Shown here: positions 42,271-52,060 of the stretch, in pieces
Numbering within the stretch: the stretch's first letter is position 1
How the letters are laid out: each line of letters opens with the position of its first letter
Source of the DNA: Aphrocallistes beatrix
Taxonomy: Eukaryota; Porifera; Hexactinellida; Sceptrulophora; Aphrocallistidae
Direction: 5' to 3'
Assembly: GCA_963281255.1 (NCBI GenBank)
Contig: OY725497.1
Location: 682,001-746,000 of the forward strand
DNA: 64,000 bases
Made by a program: the position numbers and the translations under genes
Notes under the pieces: model-generated
Told to the model about the DNA's origin: nothing
Databases searched by the model: none
The model's input: the letters and a program-made list of their open reading frames with translations, nothing else

Positions 42271-42924
42271 CTAATCACTGTCATCTGAAACATCAAATTT
42301 GAAAGAGCACACCTCAGTTCCAATAGATCCGCCCCTATAACTCCCTCTCTTCTTCTTCGTCTTCTCGTGTCTGAAACTTTTTCCAGAAGTATTCTTGAAG
42401 TCATTGCATGCCTTCATTCCCCACTGCTTATCATTACCTCCCATCTTCACCTTCTTAGCAAAGGAGTTATCCCGCAGCATGGGATTTATTTCGGAGAGAT
42501 CTGTTGTCACACGTCGAAATCCGGTGTACCCTTGATCTGCATTCGCGATATTTTCGGGAATTTCCATATCAACAATCATATTGACATCTGATTTATTTTT
42601 CCTTTTTCTCTTCTTTTTCGTCTCCACTTCATGGCCTGTGCCATTTTTCGTGGCATCAAGAATTTGATTAGGAGTTGGATCTGCTGTGAGATTTTCTGTT
42701 AATTCAGGGTCTTCGTTCTGTATTATTTCGGTGTTGCTAGAATGCAGAGATTCTCTCTTTTTTTTCAAATATTTCCTGTACACCGCCATCAAGTCAACAT
42801 CTGCATTTTGATTTAAGTCCAAACTTACTTCTTTTCTGAGAGCTTTCGCTGTCTTCTTCAAATCATTTTCAGTGAGAAATTTATAAATCGCAAATATTAA
42901 CTCGGAAGGTAGAGCTTCTTCCAT
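42271..42924 (-). CDS. NOLC1: Minimal Nopp140 (LisH plus SRP40 C-terminal domain)
   Basis: This 217-residue intronless protein has an N-terminal LisH domain (LPSELIFAIYKFLTENDLKK) and a C-terminal SRP40/Nopp140 domain that is almost invariant: GFRRV, DNSF, WG, and GKSFRHEKTKKKRGSYRGGS followed by IGTEVCSFKFD. Nopp140 chaperones box C/D and H/ACA snoRNPs in nucleoli and Cajal bodies. Human NOLC1 is 699 aa, with about ten alternating acidic-serine and basic repeats between the two domains. Here the linker is only about 90 residues, with one lysine cluster (KKKRKRKNKS) and no serine-acidic repeats. Confidence 0.9.
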   Translation of the reverse strand: MEEALPSELIFAIYKFLTENDLKKTAKALRKEVSLDLNQNADVDLMAVYRKYLKKKRESLHSSNTEIIQNEDPELTENLTADPTPNQILDATKNGTGHEVETKKKRKRKNKSDVNMIVDMEIPENIANADQGYTGFRRVTTDLSEINPMLRDNSFAKKVKMGGNDKQWGMKACNDFKNTSGKSFRHEKTKKKRGSYRGGSIGTEVCSFKFDVSDDSD

Positions 42925-43477
42925 AGCAGTTTAGATAAAAAGTCGCCTGTATGTGAAAGAAAGGGCCTTTTATATTGAACACGGCTATTGACTGGGGACT
43001 GAAGAAAGTTAAGTATTTTTTTTCAAATATTATTTACATACATATCAACCTGCAAGAAAAAAAGCAGGACATAAGTAGGTATTATTTTGGCTGGACATTG
43101 AGCTATTTAGCGGGACAAAGTATATTTGTATTAGTCCTATACACTGAAAAGCGGGACAATTCCACTTTTTGGAAGGTTTTCGCGGGATATTACTTTCAAC
43201 ATATGTCCGAAAAAACGGGACCGTTGGCAAGTATGTATTTATTAGAAAAGTCAGTATTTTGGTGTCCTAACTTATAACTATTACCTCTGCCCACGCGTCA
43301 CAGAAATAAAATAGCGTTAAAAGCCTAAAACAACCGTACAAAGTAATAGAAATGAACATATCATTGATTATATAATATCACAAAGAGGCAAGGAGAACTA
43401 ACTATAAAACTATTCAGTCATATTCAAGAACTATGTACAGTCAGTATATACACTGGTCTCAAAATTCAGAACGTAAC
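42925..43477. other. Intergenic region with GCGGGACAA-type motifs
   Basis: 553 bp between the NOLC1 start and the TRAF-type gene A stop. Repeated GCGGGACA/GCAGGACA motifs (43067-43225) look like a decayed transposon interior, but no ends were found. Confidence 0.45.
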
Positions 43478-44845
43478 TCACGCATGTGATGGCGCTTTTG
43501 GTACTGTGATTACCTCAAGAACAGCTGTATTTGACTCGCCTATAAAACTGACAATATTAAGGAGACTAGTCAGTTCGATGGGGCCTATTAAAGGTGTAGG
43601 AGTCATTTGATCCATTCGAGAGACTATATTATTTTTTCGATTCAGATTCAGAATAGATATTCGAACACTTTCCAGCTCCAGATTACCCAAAATACCATCA
43701 AATTTCCCTTCCATTCGCTGAATGGTAACGCGGATTACTTGATCATCCTCTTTCTGCGCATAGCAGCACAGTTTGAAGCCGGCAGGAGTCGTGTAGAATG
43801 GCTGGGAATAAATCTTTGTAAGTCGATTGGCATTGTTGAAGATACTTTTGAAGTTTGGAATCTCCCAAATGAGGACACCGTTTGTAGGTATGGTAACCTC
43901 AGCAAGAAAGTCATCCCAACTCTCATCAGGAAGTGGAGGCGTTTTCTTCCGGATATAGCAGGAAAGCTTCATTTTAGTGGCATAGTGACTCTGCTGAACA
44001 GCTGAGAGTTCTTTTTTAAGTGCCGTGTTTTCATGTTCTAGTTTATCTTGTCTTTTAGAGATGGCACTAAGTAGTTCTGAAATCGATTCGACATGTTCTT
44101 TGTAATACAGTGCGTGTTGAATGGGATTTTCTGCTAAATGCTTATCTATTTCGATTAGTGATCCTCTCCCCGGGCAATTGATATAAGGACAGCTACGTGG
44201 CATATTTGTGCAATGCAATTTGCTAGGATCTTCGTGCATATCCTTCTGATCACGACAAAATACAGCACTACACCCGAATATACATTTAATAAACTCCTTC
44301 CCGCATAGATGCTCTATTCCTGATGTGGTCAGTTGATTGCACAAGGTACATCTCGCATTTCGTGTTTTGCTGCAGTTCTCCTTATGTTGGCTAAGAACTA
44401 ACACCTCGACCAATTCTTGACAATATTCGCATTTTTCTGATTTGAATTTGCAACTTTCTGTATGTTGCTCAATAGTAGAGATAGAACCACACCAAACACA
44501 TCGAGTGTACGGACACTGAACTTCTAAAGTAGATATAATATTCCGCATGTGTAAGTCTGAAAATACCTGGGTAGAATTTAGTGGTTTATTACAAGATACG
44601 CAATTTGCTTCGGGATTTAAATAACCAAGTATGCAAGATCGACAGTAATGATGTCTGCAATATGACTGCATTGCCTCACGCATAACCTTGGAACAGAGTA
44701 GACACTTGTAATTCTTGACATTTTCCTCGAATTTGTAGTCGTAGCCACCCTTGGAATATGGAATGGCGGCGCCTAAACTCATAGGCCCTGAACTGTTACT
44801 TTCATATGGAAGCCTGGAGGCCATATCTATCAGTGGGTAAAGCAT
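43478..44845 (-). CDS. TRAF-type RING / zinc-finger / MATH protein, copy A
   Basis: This 455-residue intronless protein has TRAF architecture. A RING-like finger lies at about 48-85 (CLLCSKVMREAMQSYCRHHY, then CRSC and CVSC). TRAF-type zinc fingers follow at about 110-235 (CKFKSEKCEYCQELVEVLVL), then a short coiled coil (about 255-290, KRQDKLEHENTALKKELSAV), and a C-terminal TRAF/MATH-like domain (VLIWEIPNFKSIFNNANRLT, YTTPAGFKLCCYAQKEDDQV). TRAFs are adaptor/E3 proteins downstream of TNF- and Toll-type receptors. From the coiled coil through most of the MATH domain, the DNA is nearly identical to copy B at 46.5 kb, whereas the zinc-finger half is diverged. Confidence 0.92.
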   Translation of the reverse strand: MLYPLIDMASRLPYESNSSGPMSLGAAIPYSKGGYDYKFEENVKNYKCLLCSKVMREAMQSYCRHHYCRSCILGYLNPEANCVSCNKPLNSTQVFSDLHMRNIISTLEVQCPYTRCVWCGSISTIEQHTESCKFKSEKCEYCQELVEVLVLSQHKENCSKTRNARCTLCNQLTTSGIEHLCGKEFIKCIFGCSAVFCRDQKDMHEDPSKLHCTNMPRSCPYINCPGRGSLIEIDKHLAENPIQHALYYKEHVESISELLSAISKRQDKLEHENTALKKELSAVQQSHYATKMKLSCYIRKKTPPLPDESWDDFLAEVTIPTNGVLIWEIPNFKSIFNNANRLTKIYSQPFYTTPAGFKLCCYAQKEDDQVIRVTIQRMEGKFDGILGNLELESVRISILNLNRKNNIVSRMDQMTPTPLIGPIELTSLLNIVSFIGESNTAVLEVITVPKAPSHA

Positions 44846-44910
44846 ATAACAATGTATTAAGATTCCAAAAGTATATGTTTAAAATACATATTTAGGAAAT
44901 TAAAGGTAAA

Positions 44911-45212
44911 CGGAAGTTTCGTCGCTGATATTTTAGAATGGAATTACAAACTGTTGGGAAACATGAATTTGTTCTAAACTGAATAGAATTGATAGGAGAG
45001 TGAGAGTGGGCATTTTGGAGAGTATTTTATATAAGAACAAAGAGAAAGTGGGCATTTTGAGTTTGAAATAATATCAAATGGCACGCGAGAGTGGTATTTT
45101 TATTTCGTGAAGGGGTGGGTTATTGTCATTTATTATTTGTTAGAATGAATGGGAGAATGAAAGTGAGGATTTAATAATTTCATTCAAAGAAATATCAGCG
45201 ACGAAACTTCCG
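44911..45212. mobile_element. MITE with 23-bp inverted repeats (302 bp)
   Basis: The left end CGGAAGTTTCGTCGCTGATA plus TTT (44911-44933) is complementary to 45190-45212. The interior has two AGTGGGCATTTTG direct repeats. No clear target duplication. It lies upstream of TRAF copy A. Confidence 0.75.
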
Positions 45213-45378
45213 GGCGACATAATTTCAGTTGAACGTGGTCACTGGTCACATGAGCCTATTTCCGTTCAGAATAGAATGAAAAGGTGGCCGGGATAATTAT
45301 TGGTATTCTGTCGCATTTAGTGAGAAGCTCAAGCAAGGTCGAGTCTCAGGTGAAAATGTCGACCGATGTTTTAAAATA

Positions 45379-45531
45379 CAGTCAACTCCGCTTAATCGGG
45401 ACAAGTCTCCAGGAACGAAATGGTTCCCATACATAGAAGCTAATACTAAATTTCATCGGTTAATTGGGAACTCCGCTTAATCGGGATAAAATATCCGGGA
45501 CCAAAGTGTCCCGATTAAGCGGAGTCACCTG
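45379..45531. mobile_element. Tigger/pogo-like MITE (153 bp)
   Basis: Ends CAGTCAACTCCGCTTAATCG and the complement of CAGGTGACTCCGCTTAATCG, flanked by TA (45377-45378 and 45532-45533). The 'CTCCGCTTAATCGGGAC...CCAGGAACG' pattern is typical of Tigger/pogo non-autonomous elements. Confidence 0.85.
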
Positions 45532-45578
45532 TACACTGAATCAACATGATTACGCAGCATATTAGAATTTTACATGTA

Positions 45579-46121
45579 CGAGGGTCACTCGATAAGTTTT
45601 GAGCCTGGAGAAAATTCCTAGGATTATTCATCTACCTATTATTACTTGTATCTTAGGCTTTGAGTTAGATTGAACAAGTTTCTAAAATATTATGCCACAT
45701 ATAATGGAGTGTCCTTGTGGACTCCGACACATTTGCAAGCCATTTCCTATGGAATTTTATTTATTCTCTTTATGGAAAAATGATAGTTGGGAACAAACTT
45801 TTGATAATTCAATATTATCAATGATGCGATATATTCACAATCCGGGGGGATTCTATGATTATCATATTTACTAAATTTCGTTTACAAAACATAAATAAAT
45901 GTTCAAAGATATCCCAATTCAACACTTGTGGTTGTGTTTTCATAGATGCTAATACAAAATATCTTAGACAATTTCTTCATTACAATATTTTAGAAACTTG
46001 TCTGATTGAAATCAAACTCAAAGTCAAAGATAATAATAGGTGGGTGAATAATCCTAGAAATTTTCAACGAAATCAAACGGAAGCAACTACTCCATGCTCA
46101 AAACATATTTAGTGACCCTCG
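45579..46121. mobile_element. Mariner-like MITE (543 bp)
   Basis: The ends CGAGGGTCACTCGATAAGTT and the complement of CGAGGGTCACTAAATATGTT are flanked by TA (45577-45578 and 46122-46123). Arm similarity extends for about 120 bp (GAAAATTCCTAGGATTATTC on both arms). The centre holds short open frames but no transposase I can recognise. Confidence 0.82.
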
Positions 46122-46210
46122 TATATCCATGGTTTTTATAACTATAAATATGAATACGCAATCGTAAGCAGCCTTATAACATTTTATTGCTATCTTTCCA
46201 CAGGCACCAG

Positions 46211-46320
46211 CGGGGTTGCAGTGGGGGCGGGATTCCAACTCCCACAAGATTTCTATAGGAATTCCCACAGGGATTTTTTCCCTCATTCCCATTCCCATTC
46301 CTATTCCCACGGCAACCCCG
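46211..46320. mobile_element. Small hAT-like MITE related to 25442-25579
   Basis: Ends CGGGGTTGCAGTGGG (46211-46225) and CCCACGGCAACCCCG (46306-46320), with an interior of TTCCCATTCCCA repeats like those of the MED23-intron element. Flanking 8-mers do not match well, so it is an older copy. Confidence 0.7.
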
Positions 46321-46511
46321 AGAGAGTGTCGGATAAGGATCCAAAGTTTCGCCAATCGACAGCCGCCCAGCGCTAGTACAAAACAAATCAATAATATCTA
46401 GTTCAAACAAAAACGGAGATTCTGAAAATATTCAGTGATGAGGCAAATATTTCCTCTTACTTACACAACATATCATGAACTAATATATACAAACATACAC
46501 AGAAATATACT

Positions 46512-47828
46512 TTACGTGGAAGGAAAATTACTCGAAATTACAGTCACTTCCAAAAAAGCCGAACTGGAACTGGAGTCTCCTAGAAATCCTAGAATACTTT
46601 GTAAGGAGCTCAGTTCAATGGGACTAGTGCAATCTTCAACAATTTGTCCATGTTGGGCAGTGAAACTTAGGTTCTGGTGTCGATTAAAATTCAAAATAGA
46701 TATTTGAACACTTTGTACCTGGAGATTACCCAAAATACCATCAAATTTCCCTTCCATTCGCTGAATGGTAACGCGGATTACTTGATCATCCTCTTTCTGC
46801 GCATAGCAGCACAGTTTGAAGCCGGCAGGAGTCGTGTAGAATGGCTGGGAATAAATCTTTGTAAGTCGATTGGCACTGTTGAAGAGAATTTTGAAGTTTG
46901 GAATCTCCCAAATGAGGACACCGTTTGTAGGTATGGTAACCTCAGCAAGAAAGTCATCCCAACTCTCATCAGGAAGGGGAGGCGCTTTCTTCCGGATATA
47001 GCAGGAAAGCTTCATTTTAGTGGTATAGTGACTCTGCTGAACAGCTGAGATTTCTTTTTTAAGTGCCGTATTTTCATGTTCTAGTTTATCTTGTCTTGTA
47101 GAGATGATACCAATTCGTTCTGAAAGCGATTCAACCTGTTCTTTGTAGTACAGTGCATGTTGAATGGGATTGTTGCTTATATGGTGATTTAACGCGCTAG
47201 GTACAAGTAAACCCGTCTGCGGACACTTTTCGTATGGACAATTACGAGACATGTTTGGACAATTGAACATTTTCGGATCTTGATGACTAGGCATGTCAGC
47301 TCGAGGAAGTATAGCTCCACAATTATGCATACACATGATTTTATCTCCAGGACATAGATGGGCTTCCCCATGCACAAATGGCTCATTGCAGGTAGCACAT
47401 CTCTGTCCTGGGCAGATCTTTTTGTGTTGGGAGATTCTTAACGTATCTATGCTTTCGCCACAGAATTCGCACTTTCTATTTAGTCTAGCCTGCCTGAACG
47501 CGCAATTCTGCAAATGTGATTCAACATTTGAAGTAGACCCGTGCCAATCGCATCGACTGTTTGGACATCTAATTTCGAGTGCATATATACGATTTCGCAT
47601 GCTTGCATCAGAGAATATAGAGCTAGGGTCGATCATTTGACGACAACTGGGGCAGTTTGCATAGGTTTGTAAGTGATAATGTAGACAGGTGCGGCAGTAG
47701 ACGTGTCCGCATGAAATCTGGGTTGGATCCCGCATGACTTTGTAGCATAGCAGACATAGGAATTCGTCAACGTTTCCTGAGAATTGGTAATCGAAGCCAC
47801 CTTTTGAATAATACGATCCAGAACTCAT
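46512..47828 (-). CDS. TRAF-type RING / zinc-finger / MATH protein, copy B
   Basis: This 438-residue intronless paralogue of copy A has a canonical RING: CLLCYKVMRDPTQISCGHVY, then CRTC and CPSC. TRAF zinc fingers lie at about 100-235 (CPNSRCDWHGSTSNVESHLQ, CEFCGESIDTLRISQHKKIC), then the coiled coil, then the MATH domain (WEIPNFKILFNSANRLTKIY, AGFKLCCYAQKEDDQVIRVT). Compared with copy A, its RING keeps the usual GHVYC pattern, whereas copy A reads RHHYC. The last 50 residues diverge from copy A again. The 383-bp tract of near-identity points to gene conversion. Confidence 0.93.
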   Translation of the reverse strand: MSSGSYYSKGGFDYQFSGNVDEFLCLLCYKVMRDPTQISCGHVYCRTCLHYHLQTYANCPSCRQMIDPSSIFSDASMRNRIYALEIRCPNSRCDWHGSTSNVESHLQNCAFRQARLNRKCEFCGESIDTLRISQHKKICPGQRCATCNEPFVHGEAHLCPGDKIMCMHNCGAILPRADMPSHQDPKMFNCPNMSRNCPYEKCPQTGLLVPSALNHHISNNPIQHALYYKEQVESLSERIGIISTRQDKLEHENTALKKEISAVQQSHYTTKMKLSCYIRKKAPPLPDESWDDFLAEVTIPTNGVLIWEIPNFKILFNSANRLTKIYSQPFYTTPAGFKLCCYAQKEDDQVIRVTIQRMEGKFDGILGNLQVQSVQISILNFNRHQNLSFTAQHGQIVEDCTSPIELSSLQSILGFLGDSSSSSAFLEVTVISSNFPST

Positions 47829-48694
47829 CTATCCCGCTTGATCCATAAACTAGCGTTTTAACATATAAAATACAAAGGGGACATTAAAACATGAAATAAT
47901 CTAAAAACGGCCCCCTCGTACTATATCATAAATTTTAACCTCCTTTTTCAACCAGAGTGACTTATAATTAACAGCTTTCTCTCAATCGCTTCAAGCCAAG
48001 GTTAACAACCTTCTTCCTGTGCCAACTGCTGCACCTATCTGTATATCACCATATTAAAAAGTGGTGATAAATGACACATTTGAATAATTCTTTTACTCTG
48101 TAACACTTATAAAGCAAATAAAATAAAATTTCAGCTGTTTCTGTCTCCCTTACTTAATCTTAACTTTGTCTACTTTCGTGCCAAAATGGATTTTATTAGC
48201 CAACTTCGTTAATTCTCGTGTGCAGATTTCAAAAATGTTAGGTGCCATATTTTTCAGTCGCGTCTTCAGTCCCAAATTTCAATTATTAAATCGGGACCAT
48301 TTCACTATGACTGAAATGAATAAATTCATCACAATATAAAATATCTGACATATCCTACGCAGCGGAGAGGCCAAATGAATTTTAGGGTGCGGCTAGAGTG
48401 CGGTACAAGATTTTTGGGTTGAGGCCTTGGTCGCGTGTGCTGCACCCTCGCTTCGCCTCTGGGCCCTACTGTCCTACAGAGAAATGGTACGATTATGTTC
48501 ATACATTAGAATTAGATCATATTACAAAAATAAGAACACAGTAAAAATACATTGCACAAAATGTATGCACGCTAAGAAATAGAATCTAGAGATAATCCTA
48601 AGAAATTAGGAATACGTAATGTAGTAGACACGAATTAGAGCTTCAAGCAATTCAATGACTTGATGGAGGAATAATTTTAGGAAGTCTGAGCTCT
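47829..48694. other. Intergenic region (866 bp)
   Basis: Contains a GC-richer patch at 48359-48475 with AGGGTGCGGC/GCTGCACCCTCG complementarity, perhaps a transposon relic. Otherwise AT-rich. No gene recognised. Confidence 0.5.
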
Positions 48695-50797
48695 CTAAAC
48701 GCTAGAGAGAACGTCTTCGAGTTTGGGACGGTTTTGAGGCCAAAAGCTAAGCATCTGGGACACCATTTTAGAATACTGGGGCGATATTGGCTTAGAATTT
48801 GCCCTGCTTAGTGACCCATAAGGGAATAAAGAATTTATTGGGGGTATATCTATGTCTCTGTACTGGGATGCATCTATATGAGTGAAGGGAGAAGGGTTAC
48901 AAGCTAGATCGTAGGATAAGGCTCCTACGCTCCATGCATAGTGAGCAGTGTAATCGAGGAAGTTTGATGGTCCCGGGACGGCATTCAGTACCTCAGGAGG
49001 AAGGTAGCTGTTGAGATCACCGATTGAGGTCATATGCGTAGAGAATGGCACGGTTTGTCCGTGTATAGCTGTTTCGAACCCGATTAGTTTCAATGTCTTC
49101 GTGTTAGGATCGTAGAGAATATTCTCATGCCTGATACTTCGTAGGTATAAATTCTTATCCGTGAGGAATGAAAATGTTGAAATTAGCTGTTTCATCCAAT
49201 TTAGGTAATCATTTGGTTCCACAGCAGAATTCTTGTGATTTTTGCTAAGGAAGGAGATTATGGTGTAGGGGAGGTTCTCTGTAATTGAGAAGAGAGCAAT
49301 CTGATCTCGCAGGTCTGAGCGGGTGCAGCCTACTTGTTTGGTAGGCCGGTCATGGAATATGGCAAAGTGGTACACGATGTTGGGATGAGGCTGTAGGGTG
49401 GAGAGAATTTCAAATTCACTCGTTATACCTAAGCTATGCACACTAACTCCTGAATTGAAGTAGTTGAACACTCCCTTGAGGGTGTATCGTTTTTCGCGAT
49501 CGGGCAATTCTGGCCTGTTACAGCGTACAGTATGCTGGCAAATAGAGTCAGGTGCAGGCACTTTATGAGTCTGCAAGATCTCAAAGTCAGCGAGGTGACA
49601 TGTTGACAGGATTTTCGTCATAGTTAGCTTCTCAGTTAAGTCTACTACCTTTCCACTCAGCTCGTTAATTTCTATTTTATATATGCTACTATCTTGTCTT
49701 AGCAGCTGAGCGGATGGTGCTTTGAAGCTCGAATCTCTTTTCTTCTTGATGGCGTTAATCATTTCACTCCGTTCATTTAAAGGTACAGCATCTTGTAGGC
49801 TATGCAGGTTCACATATTTCTTCAACTTTGCAGCGGGCAACGTTTCGATATCTTTATCTGACAGCGAAAAGATACTATCTTCTGGCGATAGTGGAGAGGC
49901 AGGTGGAGTAGGACCAACTGCGCCAAGAGAAGGTGGGCCCCCACTCGCAGGATAAGAATAAGTATCGTACACGTTCCTCTGTTTGAACTTTAGCTCGGGG
50001 AACTCTTGGTAGAGTTTGCCCAGAAGCTCTGCCTTCTCAGTGATGCCAACCAAATTAATGTGAAGACGACGAAACATGTCTTTTAGTCTGCCAACTCCCA
50101 AACCCTCGATATCAGTCTCATTCTTCAACTCATCGAGAATGATCGGGCGATTTCGTTGACGTTCTTCTAAAATTTCTTTATCTCGCCTCTCCACAGCTTC
50201 TCTCGCTCTCGCTCTCTTTTTCGCTTCTTCTTCTTTAGTCTCTTCCATCTCTCCTATTTTAGACTCCAATTCCCTCACACGGGTCTGGTTTTCTTCTTCC
50301 TTCACCTGATCTCTCTCTACTAACTTCAAAATTTCATTCGCTATCATTCCTTCTATGGAATTAACCAAATTTCTGCGATTCTGAAACTCCTTGATAATAT
50401 CTTGGATCGAACCTCGGCGTATTGCAATTTCGATATCCCTCTCTCCCTCATACTTGGCCCGTTGTTTCCCATCTGGAAGGAATGCGATTATCAAGATGCA
50501 GGGAACAAAATCTACTCCTCCCACTGATTTCCTCACAAGGTGCCATTTATTCGAATTAGACAGCCTAACTTGCACGAAAGGTAAGTTTTGGAATCTCCGA
50601 GCTAGCTCGAGGAAATGCTGATTGGTGCCTCGGCAGGCCGGAAATGACTCATCATGGAACTCAATGCAAAGAATGGCATTCTTCTCGTCCGCAGCTTTGT
50701 ACAGTTTGAACCAGTCGAGCTCTGAATTCAGAACAAGGTAGTTATCAGGAAGTGTAGCAGCACGAAGAACCTCAGCTAGTAATGAATCTAGTGCCAT
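48695..50797 (-). CDS. Thioredoxin-like / coiled-coil / SAP-like / pseudokinase protein
   Basis: A 700-residue intronless protein. The frame reaches 50812 only via TTG, so ATG 50797 (MALDSLLAEV) is chosen. Residues about 20-135 look like a thioredoxin fold (AILCIEFHDESFPACRG, VDFVPCILIIAFLPDGKQ) without a CxxC pair. A charged coiled coil spans about 140-215. A SAP-like helix pair is at about 225-260 (IEGLGVGRLKDMFRRLHINL) with a second at about 315-350 (LPAAKLKKYVNLHSLQ). From about 425 comes a protein-kinase fold: HPNIVYHFAIF, then IRHENIL in place of the HRD loop (Asp lost), IGFETA in place of DFG, and LPPEVL for the APE motif. Both catalytic aspartates are missing, so it is a pseudokinase. 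The N-P-N-I-V region is reminiscent of PINK1-type kinases, but I cannot place it in a known family. Confidence 0.72.
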   Translation of the reverse strand: MALDSLLAEVLRAATLPDNYLVLNSELDWFKLYKAADEKNAILCIEFHDESFPACRGTNQHFLELARRFQNLPFVQVRLSNSNKWHLVRKSVGGVDFVPCILIIAFLPDGKQRAKYEGERDIEIAIRRGSIQDIIKEFQNRRNLVNSIEGMIANEILKLVERDQVKEEENQTRVRELESKIGEMEETKEEEAKKRARAREAVERRDKEILEERQRNRPIILDELKNETDIEGLGVGRLKDMFRRLHINLVGITEKAELLGKLYQEFPELKFKQRNVYDTYSYPASGGPPSLGAVGPTPPASPLSPEDSIFSLSDKDIETLPAAKLKKYVNLHSLQDAVPLNERSEMINAIKKKRDSSFKAPSAQLLRQDSSIYKIEINELSGKVVDLTEKLTMTKILSTCHLADFEILQTHKVPAPDSICQHTVRCNRPELPDREKRYTLKGVFNYFNSGVSVHSLGITSEFEILSTLQPHPNIVYHFAIFHDRPTKQVGCTRSDLRDQIALFSITENLPYTIISFLSKNHKNSAVEPNDYLNWMKQLISTFSFLTDKNLYLRSIRHENILYDPNTKTLKLIGFETAIHGQTVPFSTHMTSIGDLNSYLPPEVLNAVPGPSNFLDYTAHYAWSVGALSYDLACNPSPFTHIDASQYRDIDIPPINSLFPYGSLSRANSKPISPQYSKMVSQMLSFWPQNRPKLEDVLSSV

Positions 50798-52060
50798 GCT
50801 AGAAATACGCAAAATGGGGATTATTAAACAAATTTTATAAAAAATCTATAAATTTTTAAACTGCATAGTTCTTGGTATCAAACTATACATCATGGGCATT
50901 GAAAAACTGAATTCCTTGCTGTTTTTAAATATGCAATAGTTAGGGGTAGGGTAGGGTAGTGGTGAGCATTGGTTGTATGTACGGTCGCTCACTCACACCC
51001 AACCCTAGATCTGCACCTGTTTCCAACGAGCTCTAAAGCAAAAAATTAACATTTAATCTCATACGTTGTCCCACTCTAACATCATCAACTTAGACAAGAA
51101 ATAAAAGTGGTCATTAAACAACAGGTGTTAGTCTAATTACGTGCCCAGAATAATCAGCAAGGCTAGGGGAAAGAATTTTGATAAATATACTATCAAGACG
51201 AATCAGAATCAGGCACGATCCTTACTATCTATTATCTTACAAAACGCATACAAAACACTTTCTAAATAATATTTGCCAGCTAGCATGTGGATACAGTAAG
51301 GCATTATTGTCATAGTCACAATGCCACGGTGGCTATAACAATGGTTGAGTCAGTGCAAGTAGAAGAATGGCCTATTGCAATAATATGCTAATTGATCCGA
51401 TAAATAATTTATGTATGAAAAGTTAGACTCGTGTCCTTTTATATATGCTAGGAATTCTTGAACAAGCCCACAGACTTTCCTATCAGAAATGAGATGAGAA
51501 GTCGACATTAAAGCCTCTTTTTAGTTGATTTTTCATTATCGTACATTAAAATAAAGATTACAGTAATCAGAAATATTTTTTTAGAAGAAAAAAGATAAAC
51601 AATTATAGAAATAAGAGAGCAAGCACTGCTTACTAAACTGTTCGTATCGAGAGAATTTGTCAACAAAAACTGCAAGTGATAAGAAATGTAATCAATCGTA
51701 AAATAATCAGAAATAATTATAATATAGGTTACAAGTGGCCACAAAGGAATGTATAAATCAACCTATTAAATTTCATAATGATTATTCCTATTCAAAAGAA
51801 TACTTCAACTATTTGATTCTGTTTATTAATACATATGTTGTCTAGTTCTTCAAGTCTAAATTATGAATATCGATATGAACTAAATAGATAGCTCTTCTAT
51901 TCATTAGGCGTATATGTTTATTTACCAGTCTAAAAGTATTGAAATATCCGACAATAAAGCAAATGTGCTTGAGTATAAAGTCTGTTTTCACAAAAAATGA
52001 ATGAACTTTGTGCTTGAAATATAAATAAAAACGTTTGAAAAGAGAATAGTTACATTTCAA
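50798..52060. other. Intergenic region (1.26 kb)
   Basis: Divergent spacer between the pseudokinase gene and the EMI-like gene. A G-rich run (GGGGTAGGGTAGGGTAGTGG, 50943-50962) might form a quadruplex. Otherwise AT-rich with no gene recognised. Confidence 0.5.

Noticed and set aside
46098..46410. Minus-strand frames over the hAT-like MITE
   Set aside because: They read GGGAATGGGAAT-type repeats into Gly/Met-rich peptides, which is an artefact of the element.
48359..48475. GC-richer patch considered as a tRNA or snRNA
   Set aside because: No cloverleaf, A/B box or snRNA signature; probably a decayed repeat.
50798..50812. Five-residue N-terminal extension of the pseudokinase protein
   Set aside because: It begins at TTG; ATG 50797 is the first proper start codon.
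50943..50962. G-run that could be a telomere-like or G-quadruplex element
   Set aside because: Only about three to four GGG runs in one place; too weak for a firm call.
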